This document shows, one piece after another, positions 8,198 to 17,605 of a DNA stretch of 64,000 nucleotides (positions are counted from its first letter, which is position 1; each line of letters opens with the position of its first letter). Made by a program: the position numbers and the translations under genes. The stretch is taken from NCBI RefSeq assembly GCF_008923205.2, contig NZ_WBMS02000013.1, positions 124,001 through 188,000 on the forward strand. Reading direction: 5' to 3'. Origin of the DNA: Actinomadura physcomitrii. Its GTDB lineage: Bacteria; Actinomycetota; Actinomycetes; Streptosporangiales; Streptosporangiaceae. The notes under the pieces are model-generated. The model searched no databases and had not been told where the DNA came from. It saw only the letters and a list, made by a program, of their open reading frames with translations.

Positions 8198-9178
8198 TCA
8201 GGCTGTGCTGTGGGAAGTGCTCGGGCGGGTGGCGCCGATGTACTGGCGTTCGCGGTAGGGGTTGCCGGTGAATTGGGAGATGCGGACGACGTCGCCGGTT
8301 TGTGGGGCGTGGATCATTTGTCCGCGGCCGTAGTAGAGGCCGACGTGGTGGATCGTGGCCGGGTTGCGGGTGTCGGTGGCGAAGAACAGCAGGTCACCGG
8401 GCTTTAGTTGGGTGCGTGGGATGTGCGGGCCGGCGGTGTACTGGGCGGCGGCGACGCGTGGGAGTTGGATGCCGGCTTTGGCCCAGGCGTATTGGGTGAG
8501 GCCGGAGCAGTCGAACCCTTTGGTTCCGGCGCCTTGGGCGATGCCGTAGCTGGGGCCTGCCGGTCCGCCGCCGCCCCAGGAGTAGGGGGTGCCGAGCCAG
8601 TGCAGCGAAGCGCGGACCGCGATGGCACCGCGTCCGCTCGCGGCGGGTGTGGGGGTGGCGTAGGCGGCGGCTTGGGTGAGGACTTTGTGGACGTACCAGT
8701 CGGCGTGGTTGTACTGCCAGATCGCTTGGTACAGGTGTTTGCCGCCTTGGCCGGCGTGGTTGGCGCACAGGTAGTGGGCGGCGCCGTAAATGGCGTCGGC
8801 GGGGTTGTAGCGGTCGGTGTGTCCGTCGTGATCGCCGTCGACGCCGTAAGTGGCCCAGGTGCCGGCGAGGAACTGCATGGGTCCGGCGGCGCCGGCGCTG
8901 TTCTCCCCGGTCTTCACACCGGGTGCGGTGGAGCGGCCGTGGTCGGATTCGATCTTGCCGATCGCGGCGAGGACGTTCCAGCCCAGGCCCGGGCAGGTTA
9001 GGGCGGCGTCGAGGTACCAGCGCAGGTAGGCGGGCGGGATGTCGGCACGGGCGAGCCGGGTAGGCGCACCCGCAACCGGACCGGCGCCGATGGCCGGGTC
9101 TTGCTTTCCGGCCAGGAGCAGGACGAGGGCGAGCGGGAGCGCCAGGACGGCGGCGCAGATGGTGGCGGCGGCCTTCAC
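8198..9178 (-). CDS. Bifunctional lytic transglycosylase / NlpC-P60 endopeptidase (VirB1-like)
   Basis: 326 aa. An N-terminal hydrophobic anchor or signal (residues 5-24) is followed by a goose-lysozyme/SLT-type transglycosylase domain (catalytic Glu in IGKIESDHGRS; AGPMQFLAGTWATYG; YNPADAIYGAAHYLC). The C-terminal NlpC/P60 domain has Cys in FDCSGLTQYAW and His in IHHVGLYYGRG. Two-domain hydrolases of this kind accompany Gram-positive type IV secretion and open the wall for the transfer channel, as TcpG/VirB1 do. It lies just upstream of, and opposite to, the transfer operon. Confidence 0.9.
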   Translation of the reverse strand: MKAAATICAAVLALPLALVLLLAGKQDPAIGAGPVAGAPTRLARADIPPAYLRWYLDAALTCPGLGWNVLAAIGKIESDHGRSTAPGVKTGENSAGAAGPMQFLAGTWATYGVDGDHDGHTDRYNPADAIYGAAHYLCANHAGQGGKHLYQAIWQYNHADWYVHKVLTQAAAYATPTPAASGRGAIAVRASLHWLGTPYSWGGGGPAGPSYGIAQGAGTKGFDCSGLTQYAWAKAGIQLPRVAAAQYTAGPHIPRTQLKPGDLLFFATDTRNPATIHHVGLYYGRGQMIHAPQTGDVVRISQFTGNPYRERQYIGATRPSTSHSTA

Positions 9179-9205
9179 CGCGCGGGCCGCCGCCGAGACC
9201 GGGCG

Positions 9206-9520
9206 TTAGTCGACGTCGGTGATGGGGTTATGGGCGCCGGTGCGGGCGCGGTTTTGGGCGCGGTACCCGGCTCCCTTACGTGCTGCGTGGGCGGGTCGGT
9301 CGTCCTGTGTGTCATCGGCGGGGCCCCCGGGTTGGTGGTGGGGCTGCCGCAGCACCTCGCGGACCGCTTCCCAGGAGTAGCGGAAGTCCTTGCCGGTCTT
9401 GAGCGCGGGGATCTGCCCGGCGTTGGCCATCCGGCGAACGGTCTGGGGCGACAGGCCGAGTTTGGTCGCGAGTTCGGCGGTGGTGAGCACGTCGGGGTCG
9501 CGGCCGGGCGTGTCGGTCAT
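9206..9520 (-). CDS. Excisionase/MerR-type HTH protein
   Basis: 104 aa. LTTAELATKLGLSPQTVRRM followed by ANAGQIPALKTGKDFRYSWEAV is a clear single-domain wHTH of the excisionase family; the rest is a basic tail. The ATG at 9520 has AGGAG eight bases before it; a second possible ATG lies at 9547. It faces away from the transfer operon across a 190-base divergent promoter region, so it is a likely regulator of that operon. It is the second excisionase-type HTH in the ICE, so either could be the directionality factor. Confidence 0.75.
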   Translation of the reverse strand: MTDTPGRDPDVLTTAELATKLGLSPQTVRRMANAGQIPALKTGKDFRYSWEAVREVLRQPHHQPGGPADDTQDDRPAHAARKGAGYRAQNRARTGAHNPITDVD

Positions 9521-9706
9521 CGCTGGGGCTCCTGGGGTTGCGGACATCGTGCGGGTGGTCCTTCCAGTGTGGCGGATCGGGTACTGCGGTAGCGCGTTGT
9601 CAGTGATGTTGGCTTGTGAAGAAGTTGTTTGGTGATGCTTGCGCTCCACAAGTCTGCCACTTACTGTAATCACTCATCAACCCAGAGCAATGATTCGGGG
9701 GTATGG
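9521..9706. promoter_or_regulatory. Divergent promoter region of the transfer operon
   Basis: This stretch separates the HTH gene from the plus-strand transfer operon and is clearly richer in A+T than its surroundings. It contains a spaced inverted repeat, CTTGTGAAG (9613-9621) and CTCCACAAG (9644-9652), that could serve as an operator. No -35/-10 boxes could be fixed with confidence. Confidence 0.4.
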
Positions 9707-10270
9707 GTGAGTCTTCGCCAAAGCAGAACGATCCACCCGGCAACGGGACTGCCCGCGGCGCCGCACATCGAGCGCGAGGCGCTGGATGTGGTGGTGGCCG
9801 GTGCGCACGGCGGCGCCGGCACCAGCACTCTCGCTGCGCTGCTGCCCACGGCGTGGGACATGGGCTCGATCGAGTCGCTGCTGGAGCTGGACTGCGCACC
9901 ACTGGACGCCAAGGGCCGACCGATCGTACTCGCGGCGCGCAACACCGCGGCAGCGGCCACGCGGGCAACTGCGGCGATCGGCGTCCTGCGCGAGTGGGAC
10001 GAGCGGGTGGCGGCGCTGGCGATCGTCAGCGACGGCGGCCCGGAATCGCGGGACGCCACCGCCCGGTTCGCGCTACTGGAGGCGCGCGTCGGCGGCATCG
10101 TCCGGGTCCCGCACGTCCGCCAGCTACGCCTGGTCGAAGACCCGACCGAGGTCGTCCTGCCCGGCAAGGCGCGACACGCCATCGACCAGCTCCGCCGCCT
10201 GGTCGGCGAAGACGGTGACCGCGCCGCAGCGCGTCGCGGGGAGCGTCGCGGGGAGGTGGGATGTCGCTGA
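9707..10270 (+). CDS. Degenerate P-loop (ParA/MinD-like) protein of the transfer operon
   Basis: 187 aa. After LDVVVAGAHGGAGTSTLAAL comes a MinD-like fold (VLAARNTAAAATRATAAIGVL; ALAIVSDGGPESRDA). The GGxG pattern is that of deviant Walker A motifs, but the P-loop Lys position is occupied by Thr (GGAGTST), so ATP hydrolysis is doubtful. It is the first gene of the operon and overlaps the next by 10 bases. The GTG start at 9707 has GGGGG just upstream. Genes with this degenerate loop commonly precede SCO6880-type conjugation operons; the role is unknown. Confidence 0.7.
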   Translation: MSLRQSRTIHPATGLPAAPHIEREALDVVVAGAHGGAGTSTLAALLPTAWDMGSIESLLELDCAPLDAKGRPIVLAARNTAAAATRATAAIGVLREWDERVAALAIVSDGGPESRDATARFALLEARVGGIVRVPHVRQLRLVEDPTEVVLPGKARHAIDQLRRLVGEDGDRAAARRGERRGEVGCR

Positions 10271-10605
10271 CTCTCTTCGTTCTCCGCGCGGCGCAGGTCG
10301 GTCGGCTGCTGGAGGAGCCGTGGCGGCTGCGGCCACAGGACGGTCTAAGGGTGCCGGTGCCCGATCCGCCGCCGGCGCCGCCGCCGGGGCTGGACGCCAA
10401 AATGAACACGCTGCTGTCGTGGGGCAAGTGGGGCGTGCTGATCTGCGGCGTCGCCGGGCTGTTCATCTGCGCAGGCCAAATGGCCATCGGCCGCAAGAAC
10501 CGCTCCACCTTCGCCGCCGACGGCGCCACCGGCATCCCCTGGGTCCTGGGCGGCCTCAGCCTGGCCGCCACCGCCGCCCCCATCGTCGGGGTGTTCTTCA
10601 AATGA
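10261..10605 (+). CDS. Small two-helix membrane protein of the conjugation complex
   Basis: 114 aa. A Pro-rich cytosolic stretch (VPVPDPPPAPPPGL) is followed by two hydrophobic helices (about residues 53-73 and 88-112, ending GVFFK). Size, topology and place are those of VirB2/VirB3- or TcpE-like inner-membrane components. The ATG has GGAGGTGGG immediately upstream. It overlaps its neighbours at both ends, showing tight translational coupling. Confidence 0.7.
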   Translation: MSLTLFVLRAAQVGRLLEEPWRLRPQDGLRVPVPDPPPAPPPGLDAKMNTLLSWGKWGVLICGVAGLFICAGQMAIGRKNRSTFAADGATGIPWVLGGLSLAATAAPIVGVFFK

Positions 10606-11372
10606 CCCGACTCCCTCGCATCACACGGCCGCGCAAGGCGCACACAGCCGGCTCATCGGCCCGGCGCACCGGCGGGCTGCTCCTCACCGCGATCGTTGGC
10701 GGCGGCCTCGTGGGCCTCGCCACGCATCTGACACTCCCCGCTTCCGATCCGACCCCGCACATCACGCGGGCTTCTACCCCTCCGCCTCTCCAGGACCAGC
10801 TGGTGGTGGCCGCTCCACCCGTATCGTTCGCCGGGATGACCTGGCGCGACTACCACGGCGTCACCCTCCCCTACTCCACTGCGGACGGCCCGCACAGCAC
10901 CGGCGGCGATCTGGCGTCCGGGTTCGCGCGGACACCGTCCGGGGCGCTGCTGGCCGCCGTACACGTCGCGGTACGCGCCAACGCGCAGTGGGGACCGAAG
11001 GTGTTCGAGCCGACCATCACCAAGCAGGTCATCGGCCCGGACGCCCCCACGCTGCTGGCCGCAACGCGGCAGCTGTACGACAAGCGCCGCGGAAAGCTGC
11101 ATGATGGCGCGGCGCTGGGGCGCGCGTACGTGGTGCTGGAAGGGTTCCGCTGGCAGGGCTACTCCCCCGACACCGCCAGCCTCGACCTGGTATCCGCCGG
11201 CCCCGGCGACAGCGACATGACGGTGCGGGCCGTCACCCGAATACAGCTGCAATGGCAGAACGACGACTGGCGCGTCATCGCCCCGCCCGGCGGGACCTGG
11301 GGCGGGGCGGCAGCCTCGATCGCCTCTGCCGACGGCTACATCCGCTTCCCGAACGGAGGCGGCCGCTCATGA
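10602..11372 (+). CDS. VirB8/TcpC-like conjugation protein
   Basis: 256 aa. A short basic cytosolic N-terminus, one membrane helix (LLLTAIVGGGLVGLATHL) and a large extracellular domain (FAGMTWRDYHGVTLPYS; SAGPGDSDMTVRAVTRIQLQW; ending in a GGTWGG turn) fit bitopic VirB8/TcpC channel subunits with an NTF2-like domain. The ATG overlaps the previous stop (ATGA) and its own stop overlaps the next start. Identification rests on topology and context rather than a motif. Confidence 0.65.
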   Translation: MTRLPRITRPRKAHTAGSSARRTGGLLLTAIVGGGLVGLATHLTLPASDPTPHITRASTPPPLQDQLVVAAPPVSFAGMTWRDYHGVTLPYSTADGPHSTGGDLASGFARTPSGALLAAVHVAVRANAQWGPKVFEPTITKQVIGPDAPTLLAATRQLYDKRRGKLHDGAALGRAYVVLEGFRWQGYSPDTASLDLVSAGPGDSDMTVRAVTRIQLQWQNDDWRVIAPPGGTWGGAAASIASADGYIRFPNGGGRS

Positions 11373-12784
11373 TGACGCTGCTCTTGCTGCCGCGGGATCC
11401 GTGCTCATCGGTGCTGGACCCGAGCTGCGTGCAGACGGTCGACAACGACGACCACCCCTGGGGCCCGCCGATGCCCGACATCCCCGGCGAGATCGGCAGC
11501 AACGCTCTAGAGGATGCGGCCAAGGCGTTCCAGTCCGCGGTCGGATGGCTGATCTCCCACACCGCGTCCTGGTGGGTGAAGACGCCCTCGCCGAACCTGG
11601 AGACCGAGTCGGCGATCGGATACCTGCAGTTGCTGGTACAGCCGCTGACCATCGCAGTCGCGGTGCTGGCGCTTCTGGTGGTCGCCGGGAAGATGGCGCT
11701 GACCCGCAAAGCCGCCCCCGCGATCGACGTCGGCCGTGGCCTGCTGGTGCTGGCCACCGTGACCGCGATCGGGACGGTGCTGCCGAACCTGCTGCTGCAG
11801 TGGGGCGATCAGTGGTGCGGCTGGGTGTTGAACGCCTCCTCGCAAGGCGGCTTCGCCAAGCGCATGGCCGAGATCGTCATCATCCCGACCGGGACGCCGG
11901 CGGCGCTGGTTCTGGTGCTGTGCCTGGTAGCGCTGTTCATCGGGATGATTCAGGCGCTGTTGCTGTTGTTCCGCGGTGCCGCCTTGGTGATCCTGGCCGG
12001 GCTCCTGCCGCTGGCCGCGGCCGGAGGGCTCACCGCCGCGACACGGTCGTGGCTGACCCGTGTCGGGGGCTGGATGCTCGCGCTGATCTTCTACAAGCCC
12101 GCTGCAGCGGCCGTTTATGCGACCGCGTTCACCCTCATCGGGACCGGCAAGAACCTGCATTCGGTGCTCATGGGATTCGCGATGATGCTCATTAGCCTGA
12201 TCGCGTTCCCGGTGCTGCTGAAGTTCTTCACTTGGACCACCGGCGGCGCGGAATCCGGGAGCGGCGGCGGCATCCTCGGCGCCCTGATGGGCGGCGCCAC
12301 CGCCCTCGGTGCTCTGCGCGGATACGGCGCGGCCAGCGGCTCCAGCGGCGACGGCCGCGCGGCCAGCGAGCACGCCGACTACCTCAACCAGCAGCTCGGC
12401 GACCAGGACAACACACCCTCTGGTGCCGCGCCGCCCCCACCGCAACCCGACTCCGGGCAAAGGGTCCAGGGCGGCTCCGCCGACATCGGCGCCGCGGATT
12501 CTCCGAGCCCTGATCCCGGTGTGCCCGCAGGCAGCACGCCACGGGGCTCCGACCAGGTCGCGGCCACCGGAAATACGGCAGGTAGCGCAAGCGGATGGGC
12601 GCCACCCGACGGTGGTCACGGTGAGCCGGTCGGCCCCGCGACCATGCAGACGGCTGAACGCGAGCGGCATCGCGGCGCGGACACCCTGCGCTGGATGGGC
12701 AACCCCGCCGGCTCCACGGACACAGGTGGCTCTGGCGGCCCGTCGGGCGCGGCCGGTGAAGGAGGTGGCGCAGGTGGGGCATGA
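11369..12784 (+). CDS. Polytopic VirB6/TrbL-like membrane channel protein
   Basis: About 471 aa. A periplasmic N-terminal part is followed by some six to eight hydrophobic helices between residues 90 and 290 (VLALLVVAGKMAL; LVLVLCLVALFIGMIQALLL; VLLKFFTW). The last 170 residues are a Gly/Ser/Pro-rich disordered tail. This matches VirB6/TrbL-type inner-membrane subunits of type IV secretion. The ATG at 11369 has CGGAGG nine bases upstream and overlaps the previous stop. Confidence 0.8.
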   Translation: MMTLLLLPRDPCSSVLDPSCVQTVDNDDHPWGPPMPDIPGEIGSNALEDAAKAFQSAVGWLISHTASWWVKTPSPNLETESAIGYLQLLVQPLTIAVAVLALLVVAGKMALTRKAAPAIDVGRGLLVLATVTAIGTVLPNLLLQWGDQWCGWVLNASSQGGFAKRMAEIVIIPTGTPAALVLVLCLVALFIGMIQALLLLFRGAALVILAGLLPLAAAGGLTAATRSWLTRVGGWMLALIFYKPAAAAVYATAFTLIGTGKNLHSVLMGFAMMLISLIAFPVLLKFFTWTTGGAESGSGGGILGALMGGATALGALRGYGAASGSSGDGRAASEHADYLNQQLGDQDNTPSGAAPPPPQPDSGQRVQGGSADIGAADSPSPDPGVPAGSTPRGSDQVAATGNTAGSASGWAPPDGGHGEPVGPATMQTAERERHRGADTLRWMGNPAGSTDTGGSGGPSGAAGEGGGAGGA

Positions 12785-14249
12785 CATCCGCACCTACGGT
12801 GGCTGGCGGCGCCGGCATGGCATCGGGCTGCTCGGGCTGGACACCACCGCCACGTTCATCGCGCTCGGCGTGGCGATGCTGCTGGTCCTGGTCGCCGCCA
12901 TCGCACCCGGTGCGCTCATCTACCTTCTCCCGCCGATTGCGGTGGTGGGCGGGCTGGGGCTGATCCGGGTCGGTGGGGTGCCGGTCGGGCGGCTGGTGGT
13001 GGCGCGGTGCCGGTGGCGATGGGGCGTGCTACGCGGCCACAACCGCTACCACGCCGGCGTCGTCATCGACCACCCGCGCGCCTTCCAACTCCCCGGCGTG
13101 CTCGCGCCGCTGACGCTGCTGAGTGCCGAGGACGGCTACGGCGGCCGGTACGGGATCGTGTGGGACCGGCGCACCGGACTGCTCACCGCAACCTTGCGGG
13201 TGGTGCCGACCTCGACCTGGCTGGCCGACCGGACCGACGCCGACACCTGGGTCGCGGCCTGGGGCGGCTGGCTCGCCGCCCTCGGTCACATGCCCGCCGT
13301 CCGGTGGGTCACCGTAACGGTCGATACGGCGCCCGAGCCCGGGTCCACGCTCGCCGATGCCGTCCAGCAGGCCGTCATGCGCAGCGCGCCTGAGCGGGCG
13401 CGGGCCGTCATGGACGAGTTGGTGCAGGCGGCGCCGGCTGCGGCGGCCGATGTCGATACTCGCGTCTCGGTCACCTTCGACCCTAAATCCTCGGCCGCTG
13501 CGCCCAAGGACCTGTTCGAGGCGGTCGCCGACCTCGGCCGCGTCCTCGATGGGCTGGCGTCCCGGCTCAGCGGCTGCGGAGTGTCGGTTCAGGGCAGGGC
13601 GACCGCAGCGGAGATCGCCGGGACGGTCCGGACCGCGTTCGATCCGCACGCCCGCGGCGAGGTCAATCGCCTCCTCACTGGGCCGCGAGCCGATGAGGTG
13701 TTGGGCTGGTGTGACGCAGGGCCGGTCGCTGCGACCGAGCACACCGACCGCTATGAGCACGACGGTGGTGTCTCGGTGAGCTGGGCCTGGCACGAGCCGC
13801 CCCGTCAGAACGTTCGCTCCGACATCCTCGCCCGCCTCGTCGCGCCCGGCCCGTTCCCCAAACGCGTCACTCTGCAGTACCGGGCGCTGCCCGCGGCGGC
13901 TGCGAGTCGTGTGCTGCAGCAGGAGGTGAACGCGGCGGCGTTCCGCGCCCAGTTCCGGCGCCGCACCGGACGGGACGAAACCGCTCGCGACAGCTGGGAC
14001 TCGGCGCGCGCCCGCCAAGCCGCGGCCGAGGAGGCGATGGGCGCCGGGGTGTGCCTGGTGTCGATGTACGCCACCGTCACCGTCACCGGCCCCGAGCAGC
14101 TCCGCCGCGCCGTCGCGCACGTCGAGGCGTCCGCTGATGCGGCCAAGATCCGGCTGCGGCGGCTTTGGGGCAGCCAGGCCGCCGGGTTCGCCACCACCCT
14201 GCCGTGCGGCATCTGCCCGCCCGAGCTCTCCCGCCGCCTCAACCACTGA
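12774..14249 (+). CDS. SCO6880-type protein: PrgI-like membrane part plus VirB4 N-terminal domain
   Basis: 491 aa. Two membrane helices close to the N-terminus (FIALGVAMLLVLVAAIAPG; LIYLLPPIAVVGGLGLI) are followed by a soluble domain like the N-terminal half of VirB4 (YGIVWDRRTGLLTATLRVVP; VSVSWAWHEPP; YATVTVTGPEQLRRAV). It ends without a P-loop; the ATPase half is the next gene. The GTG at 12774 has GGAGG about eight bases before it and overlaps the previous gene by 11 bases. The two proteins presumably assemble into one VirB4-equivalent. Confidence 0.82.
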   Translation: MGHDIRTYGGWRRRHGIGLLGLDTTATFIALGVAMLLVLVAAIAPGALIYLLPPIAVVGGLGLIRVGGVPVGRLVVARCRWRWGVLRGHNRYHAGVVIDHPRAFQLPGVLAPLTLLSAEDGYGGRYGIVWDRRTGLLTATLRVVPTSTWLADRTDADTWVAAWGGWLAALGHMPAVRWVTVTVDTAPEPGSTLADAVQQAVMRSAPERARAVMDELVQAAPAAAADVDTRVSVTFDPKSSAAAPKDLFEAVADLGRVLDGLASRLSGCGVSVQGRATAAEIAGTVRTAFDPHARGEVNRLLTGPRADEVLGWCDAGPVAATEHTDRYEHDGGVSVSWAWHEPPRQNVRSDILARLVAPGPFPKRVTLQYRALPAAAASRVLQQEVNAAAFRAQFRRRTGRDETARDSWDSARARQAAAEEAMGAGVCLVSMYATVTVTGPEQLRRAVAHVEASADAAKIRLRRLWGSQAAGFATTLPCGICPPELSRRLNH

Positions 14250-14266
14250 ACCGGAGAACACAGCAC

Positions 14267-15712
14267 ATGACCTCGGTTGAAGCACAAGCCATGGCTGATC
14301 CGCTCGCGCCTGCCTGGGGCTGGCGCGCCCCTGATACCGGACGCGCCGCCCACATCGAGCCCGCGTCCGAATACCAGGCCACAACCAGCCAGGTCTGCGG
14401 GCTCTATCCCTTCACCGCCGGCTCGGGCACACCAACGATCGGCACCCCGGTCGGACGGCACCAACTGTGGGGCGAGGTCGTCTGCCTCGACCCCCTGGCC
14501 TGGCTGCGGGCGGGCCTGGTCACCAACCCCGGCATGTTCGTCCTCGGACAACCCGGCACCGGCAAATCCACGCTGGTCAAACGCCTGGTCACCGGCGCCG
14601 TCGCCACCGGAACCACCCCGATCATCCTCGGCGACACCAAACCCGACTACACCCGCCTGGTCGACTACCTCGGCGGACAAGTCATCCGCGTCGGACGCGG
14701 CGTCGACCGCATCAACCCCCTCGACGCCGGACCGCTCGGGGACGCGCGGCAACGTCTCACCGGCGCCGATGCCGAAACGCTGCGCTGGGAAGTCCGCTCC
14801 CGTCGCCTGTCCCTGCTGCTCGCGCTGGCCACCCTGGTCCGCGAAGCCCGCATCACCAACGCCGAAGAGGTCGTCCTCGGCCGCGCCATCGACCTCCTCG
14901 ACGACCGCCTCGACCACGAGCCCACCATTCCCGACGTTCTGCACGTCCTGGAGCAAGGCCCCGACGAGCTGCGTTCAGCAACGCGCACCGACACCGGCGA
15001 CTCCTACCGCGCCCAGACCCGCGACCTGGTCTTCACCCTCGACCTGCTCATCTCCGGCTCCCTGGCCGGGGTGTTCGACGCCGCCACCACCCGTCCGCTC
15101 AATCTGGACGCCCCCGCGATCAGCGTCGACATCTCCCGGGTCCGCGCTGCCGGCGACAAACTCCTCACCGCCGCGATGCTGTGCACCTGGGCCTACGCCT
15201 TCGGCATGGTCGACGCCGCGACCGCTCTGGCCGACCTGCACGCCGCACCGCGCCGCTCCTATTTGGGCGTGATGGACGAACTGTGGCGCGCGCTGCGCGG
15301 CGCGCCTGGGCTGGTCGAGCATGCCGACGCCCTCACGCGCCTCAACCGCGCCAAGGGCATGGCATCGATCATGATCACGCATTCGCTCGCCGACCTGGAC
15401 GCGCTGGCCACCGAGGAAGACCGCGCCAAGGCCAAGGGCTTCGCCGACCGCTCCGCCATCACCGTCCTGGCCGGCCTCCCGCCCCGCGAACTGGCTCGGG
15501 TGCATGAGATCACCCCGCTCACCGGCCCCGAGCAGCAGCTGGTCACTTCCTGGTCGGCGCCGGACTCCTGGCAGCCCGGGGCCCGCCACCCCGGCCGCGG
15601 CAAGTACCTCATCAAGACCGGCGAACGCCTCGGCATCCCCGTCGAACTCTCCCTCGTCGGTCCCGAGATCGATCTCTACGACACCGACCAGGCCATCCGG
15701 GCGACCGCATGA
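14267..15712 (+). CDS. VirB4-type conjugation ATPase (C-terminal half)
   Basis: 481 aa. Walker A GQPGTGKST is at residues 94-102, followed by ILGDTKPDYTRLVDYLGG. Walker B is YLGVMDELWRALRG, then the VirB4/TraC-type segment MIMITHSLADLDAL-like (SIMITHSLADLDAL). This hexameric ATPase energises assembly of the transfer channel at the inner face of the membrane. The first 90 residues are short because the N-terminal domain is in the preceding gene. Its stop overlaps the coupling-protein start (ATGA). Confidence 0.9.
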   Translation: MTSVEAQAMADPLAPAWGWRAPDTGRAAHIEPASEYQATTSQVCGLYPFTAGSGTPTIGTPVGRHQLWGEVVCLDPLAWLRAGLVTNPGMFVLGQPGTGKSTLVKRLVTGAVATGTTPIILGDTKPDYTRLVDYLGGQVIRVGRGVDRINPLDAGPLGDARQRLTGADAETLRWEVRSRRLSLLLALATLVREARITNAEEVVLGRAIDLLDDRLDHEPTIPDVLHVLEQGPDELRSATRTDTGDSYRAQTRDLVFTLDLLISGSLAGVFDAATTRPLNLDAPAISVDISRVRAAGDKLLTAAMLCTWAYAFGMVDAATALADLHAAPRRSYLGVMDELWRALRGAPGLVEHADALTRLNRAKGMASIMITHSLADLDALATEEDRAKAKGFADRSAITVLAGLPPRELARVHEITPLTGPEQQLVTSWSAPDSWQPGARHPGRGKYLIKTGERLGIPVELSLVGPEIDLYDTDQAIRATA

Positions 15713-17523
15713 CCCGAGCCCTCGGCCCCCGCGCCTCGATCCTCGACACCAACGCCGGCGCAGCCTGGCTCGTCCTGGCCGCCTGCTGGACACCCATCAC
15801 CGCCCTCTGGCTCGTATGGGTCGCAGCCAAGCTCGCAGCAACCCTCACCGGCGGAACCGTCGCCCACTTCGGCGCGGACTTCGCCCTCGCGATCGCCCGC
15901 CGCCACTTCCAAACCGCCTGGCCCGCAACGCCAACGCCGCTGGTCCTGGTCATCTTGGTGCTGCTGCTCGCCGCACTGGCTGGTGTCGGCTGGGCGATCT
16001 GGCGGCGCATCGCAGAACGCCTTCCACGCCCCGGGGACGCGGTGACTGCGCTGGCCGACAACCCCGGCCTCGCCGAACTCCAACCGGCCGCGACCGCGAA
16101 GAAGGCCGTCGCGCTGCGCCGCTCCCTCACTTCACCGCCCGAGCAACTCGACCGCGACGACATCGGTCTGGTCCTCGGCGACGTGCTTCTGCCCGGTGAC
16201 CGGAGTGGGCCGACGCTGTTCGCCTCGTTCGAGGACACCGTGATCGCGTTCATGGCGCCCCGCTCCGGTAAGACGACCACGCAGTCCATCCCGCACGTGC
16301 TGTCGGCGCCGGGGCCGGTCATCGCCACCAGCAACAAAGCCGATCTGTGGGCTGCGATCTCCACCGTCCGCGCCGAACGCACCCACGGGCGCACCTGGCT
16401 GTTCGACCCGCAGCACATCACCTACCAACCGCAGACCTGGTGGTGGAACCCCCTCGCCGGGCTGACCACCGTCGAGGACGCCCACCGCCTCGCTGGGCAC
16501 TTCGTCCTCACCGTCGACGACGGCCAGAAGAAGGACCTGTGGGGACCGGCCGCCCAGGACCTGCTGTGCGCGCTGTTCCTGGCCGCCGCCACCTCCGGCC
16601 GCTCCCTGCACCACGTCGCCCAATGGCTCGACGAACCCGCCGTCCCCACCCCCATCGAACTATTGCAAGACGCCGGATTCGCGCTGATGGCGTCCTCGCT
16701 GAAGGGCACCCAGAACGGTGCGGTCGAGACCCGCGACGGGATCTACCAGACCGCCCGCACCGCCGCCAAAGCTCTGCGCGACCAGGAAATCCTCGCCTGG
16801 GTCACCCCCGCCCGCGACCTGCCGGTCTTCGACCCACACACCTTCGCCGACACCCGCGACACCCTCTACCTGCTGTCCAAATCCCTGTCGGCGGCGGCGC
16901 CGCTGATCGCCGCGCTCACCGACACCACCATGCGCGCCGCCGAACGCCGCGCCGAACAAGCCGGCGGACGCCTCGACCCACCCCTCATCGTCGCCCTCGA
17001 CGAAGCCGCCAACATCTGCCGCATCGCCGACCTCCCCCAGCTGTACTCCCACCTCGGGTCGCGCGGGATCACCCCCGTCACCATCCTGCAAAGCTACGAA
17101 CAAGGCGTCACCGTCTGGGGCGAACCCGGCATGGCCGCCCTGTGGGGCGCCGCCACCCGCAAAATCATCGGCGCCGGCATCGACTCCCCCCGCCTCGTCC
17201 GCGACCTGGCCACCCTCATCGGCCAACACGACGTCCCCGTCCGCTCCATCACCTACAACGACGGACGCACCAGCGAACAAATCTCCCTGCGCCGCCAGGA
17301 CATCCTCGAAGCCGCCGACATCCGCGCCCTGCCCACCGGCACCGCGCTGCTGCTGGCCACCGGCACCAAACCCGCCCTGCTCCGCCTCCGCCCCTGGTAC
17401 CGCGGCCCCCACGCCACAGCCATCAACAAGGCGATCAGCACCGCCGACACCGCCATCGCCGAAGCCGCCCGCCGCCACCACGCCCAACCCGAACGCACTC
17501 AGCCACCGGAGCTGGACGCCTAA
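15709..17523 (+). CDS. VirD4/TraG-type coupling protein (T4CP)
   Basis: 604 aa. Two N-terminal membrane helices (about residues 19-47 and 77-98) precede a TraG/FtsK-like ATPase. Walker A is MAPRSGKTTT (182-191), followed by IATSNKADLW, and Walker B is LIVALDEAANI. The motif GITPVTILQSYEQG is typical of TraG/VirD4. It docks the relaxase-DNA complex to the channel. Last gene of the tightly coupled transfer block. Confidence 0.92.
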   Translation: MTRALGPRASILDTNAGAAWLVLAACWTPITALWLVWVAAKLAATLTGGTVAHFGADFALAIARRHFQTAWPATPTPLVLVILVLLLAALAGVGWAIWRRIAERLPRPGDAVTALADNPGLAELQPAATAKKAVALRRSLTSPPEQLDRDDIGLVLGDVLLPGDRSGPTLFASFEDTVIAFMAPRSGKTTTQSIPHVLSAPGPVIATSNKADLWAAISTVRAERTHGRTWLFDPQHITYQPQTWWWNPLAGLTTVEDAHRLAGHFVLTVDDGQKKDLWGPAAQDLLCALFLAAATSGRSLHHVAQWLDEPAVPTPIELLQDAGFALMASSLKGTQNGAVETRDGIYQTARTAAKALRDQEILAWVTPARDLPVFDPHTFADTRDTLYLLSKSLSAAAPLIAALTDTTMRAAERRAEQAGGRLDPPLIVALDEAANICRIADLPQLYSHLGSRGITPVTILQSYEQGVTVWGEPGMAALWGAATRKIIGAGIDSPRLVRDLATLIGQHDVPVRSITYNDGRTSEQISLRRQDILEAADIRALPTGTALLLATGTKPALLRLRPWYRGPHATAINKAISTADTAIAEAARRHHAQPERTQPPELDA

Positions 17524-17605
17524 CTCCGCGCCTCGCCACCCCACGAATCCCCGCCGAGACAGACGGTGACCTCGCCATGCCCAACACCGAAGTCCAGGAG
17601 GCTCA

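Noticed and set aside
9703..10218. ATG 9703 frame in front of the transfer operon
   Set aside because: Its translation is Arg/Gly-rich; the GTG 9707 frame gives the P-loop-like protein.
12309..12773. N-terminal extension of the SCO6880-type gene
   Set aside because: It lies within the VirB6-like gene in another frame; the GTG at 12774 has a good ribosome-binding site.
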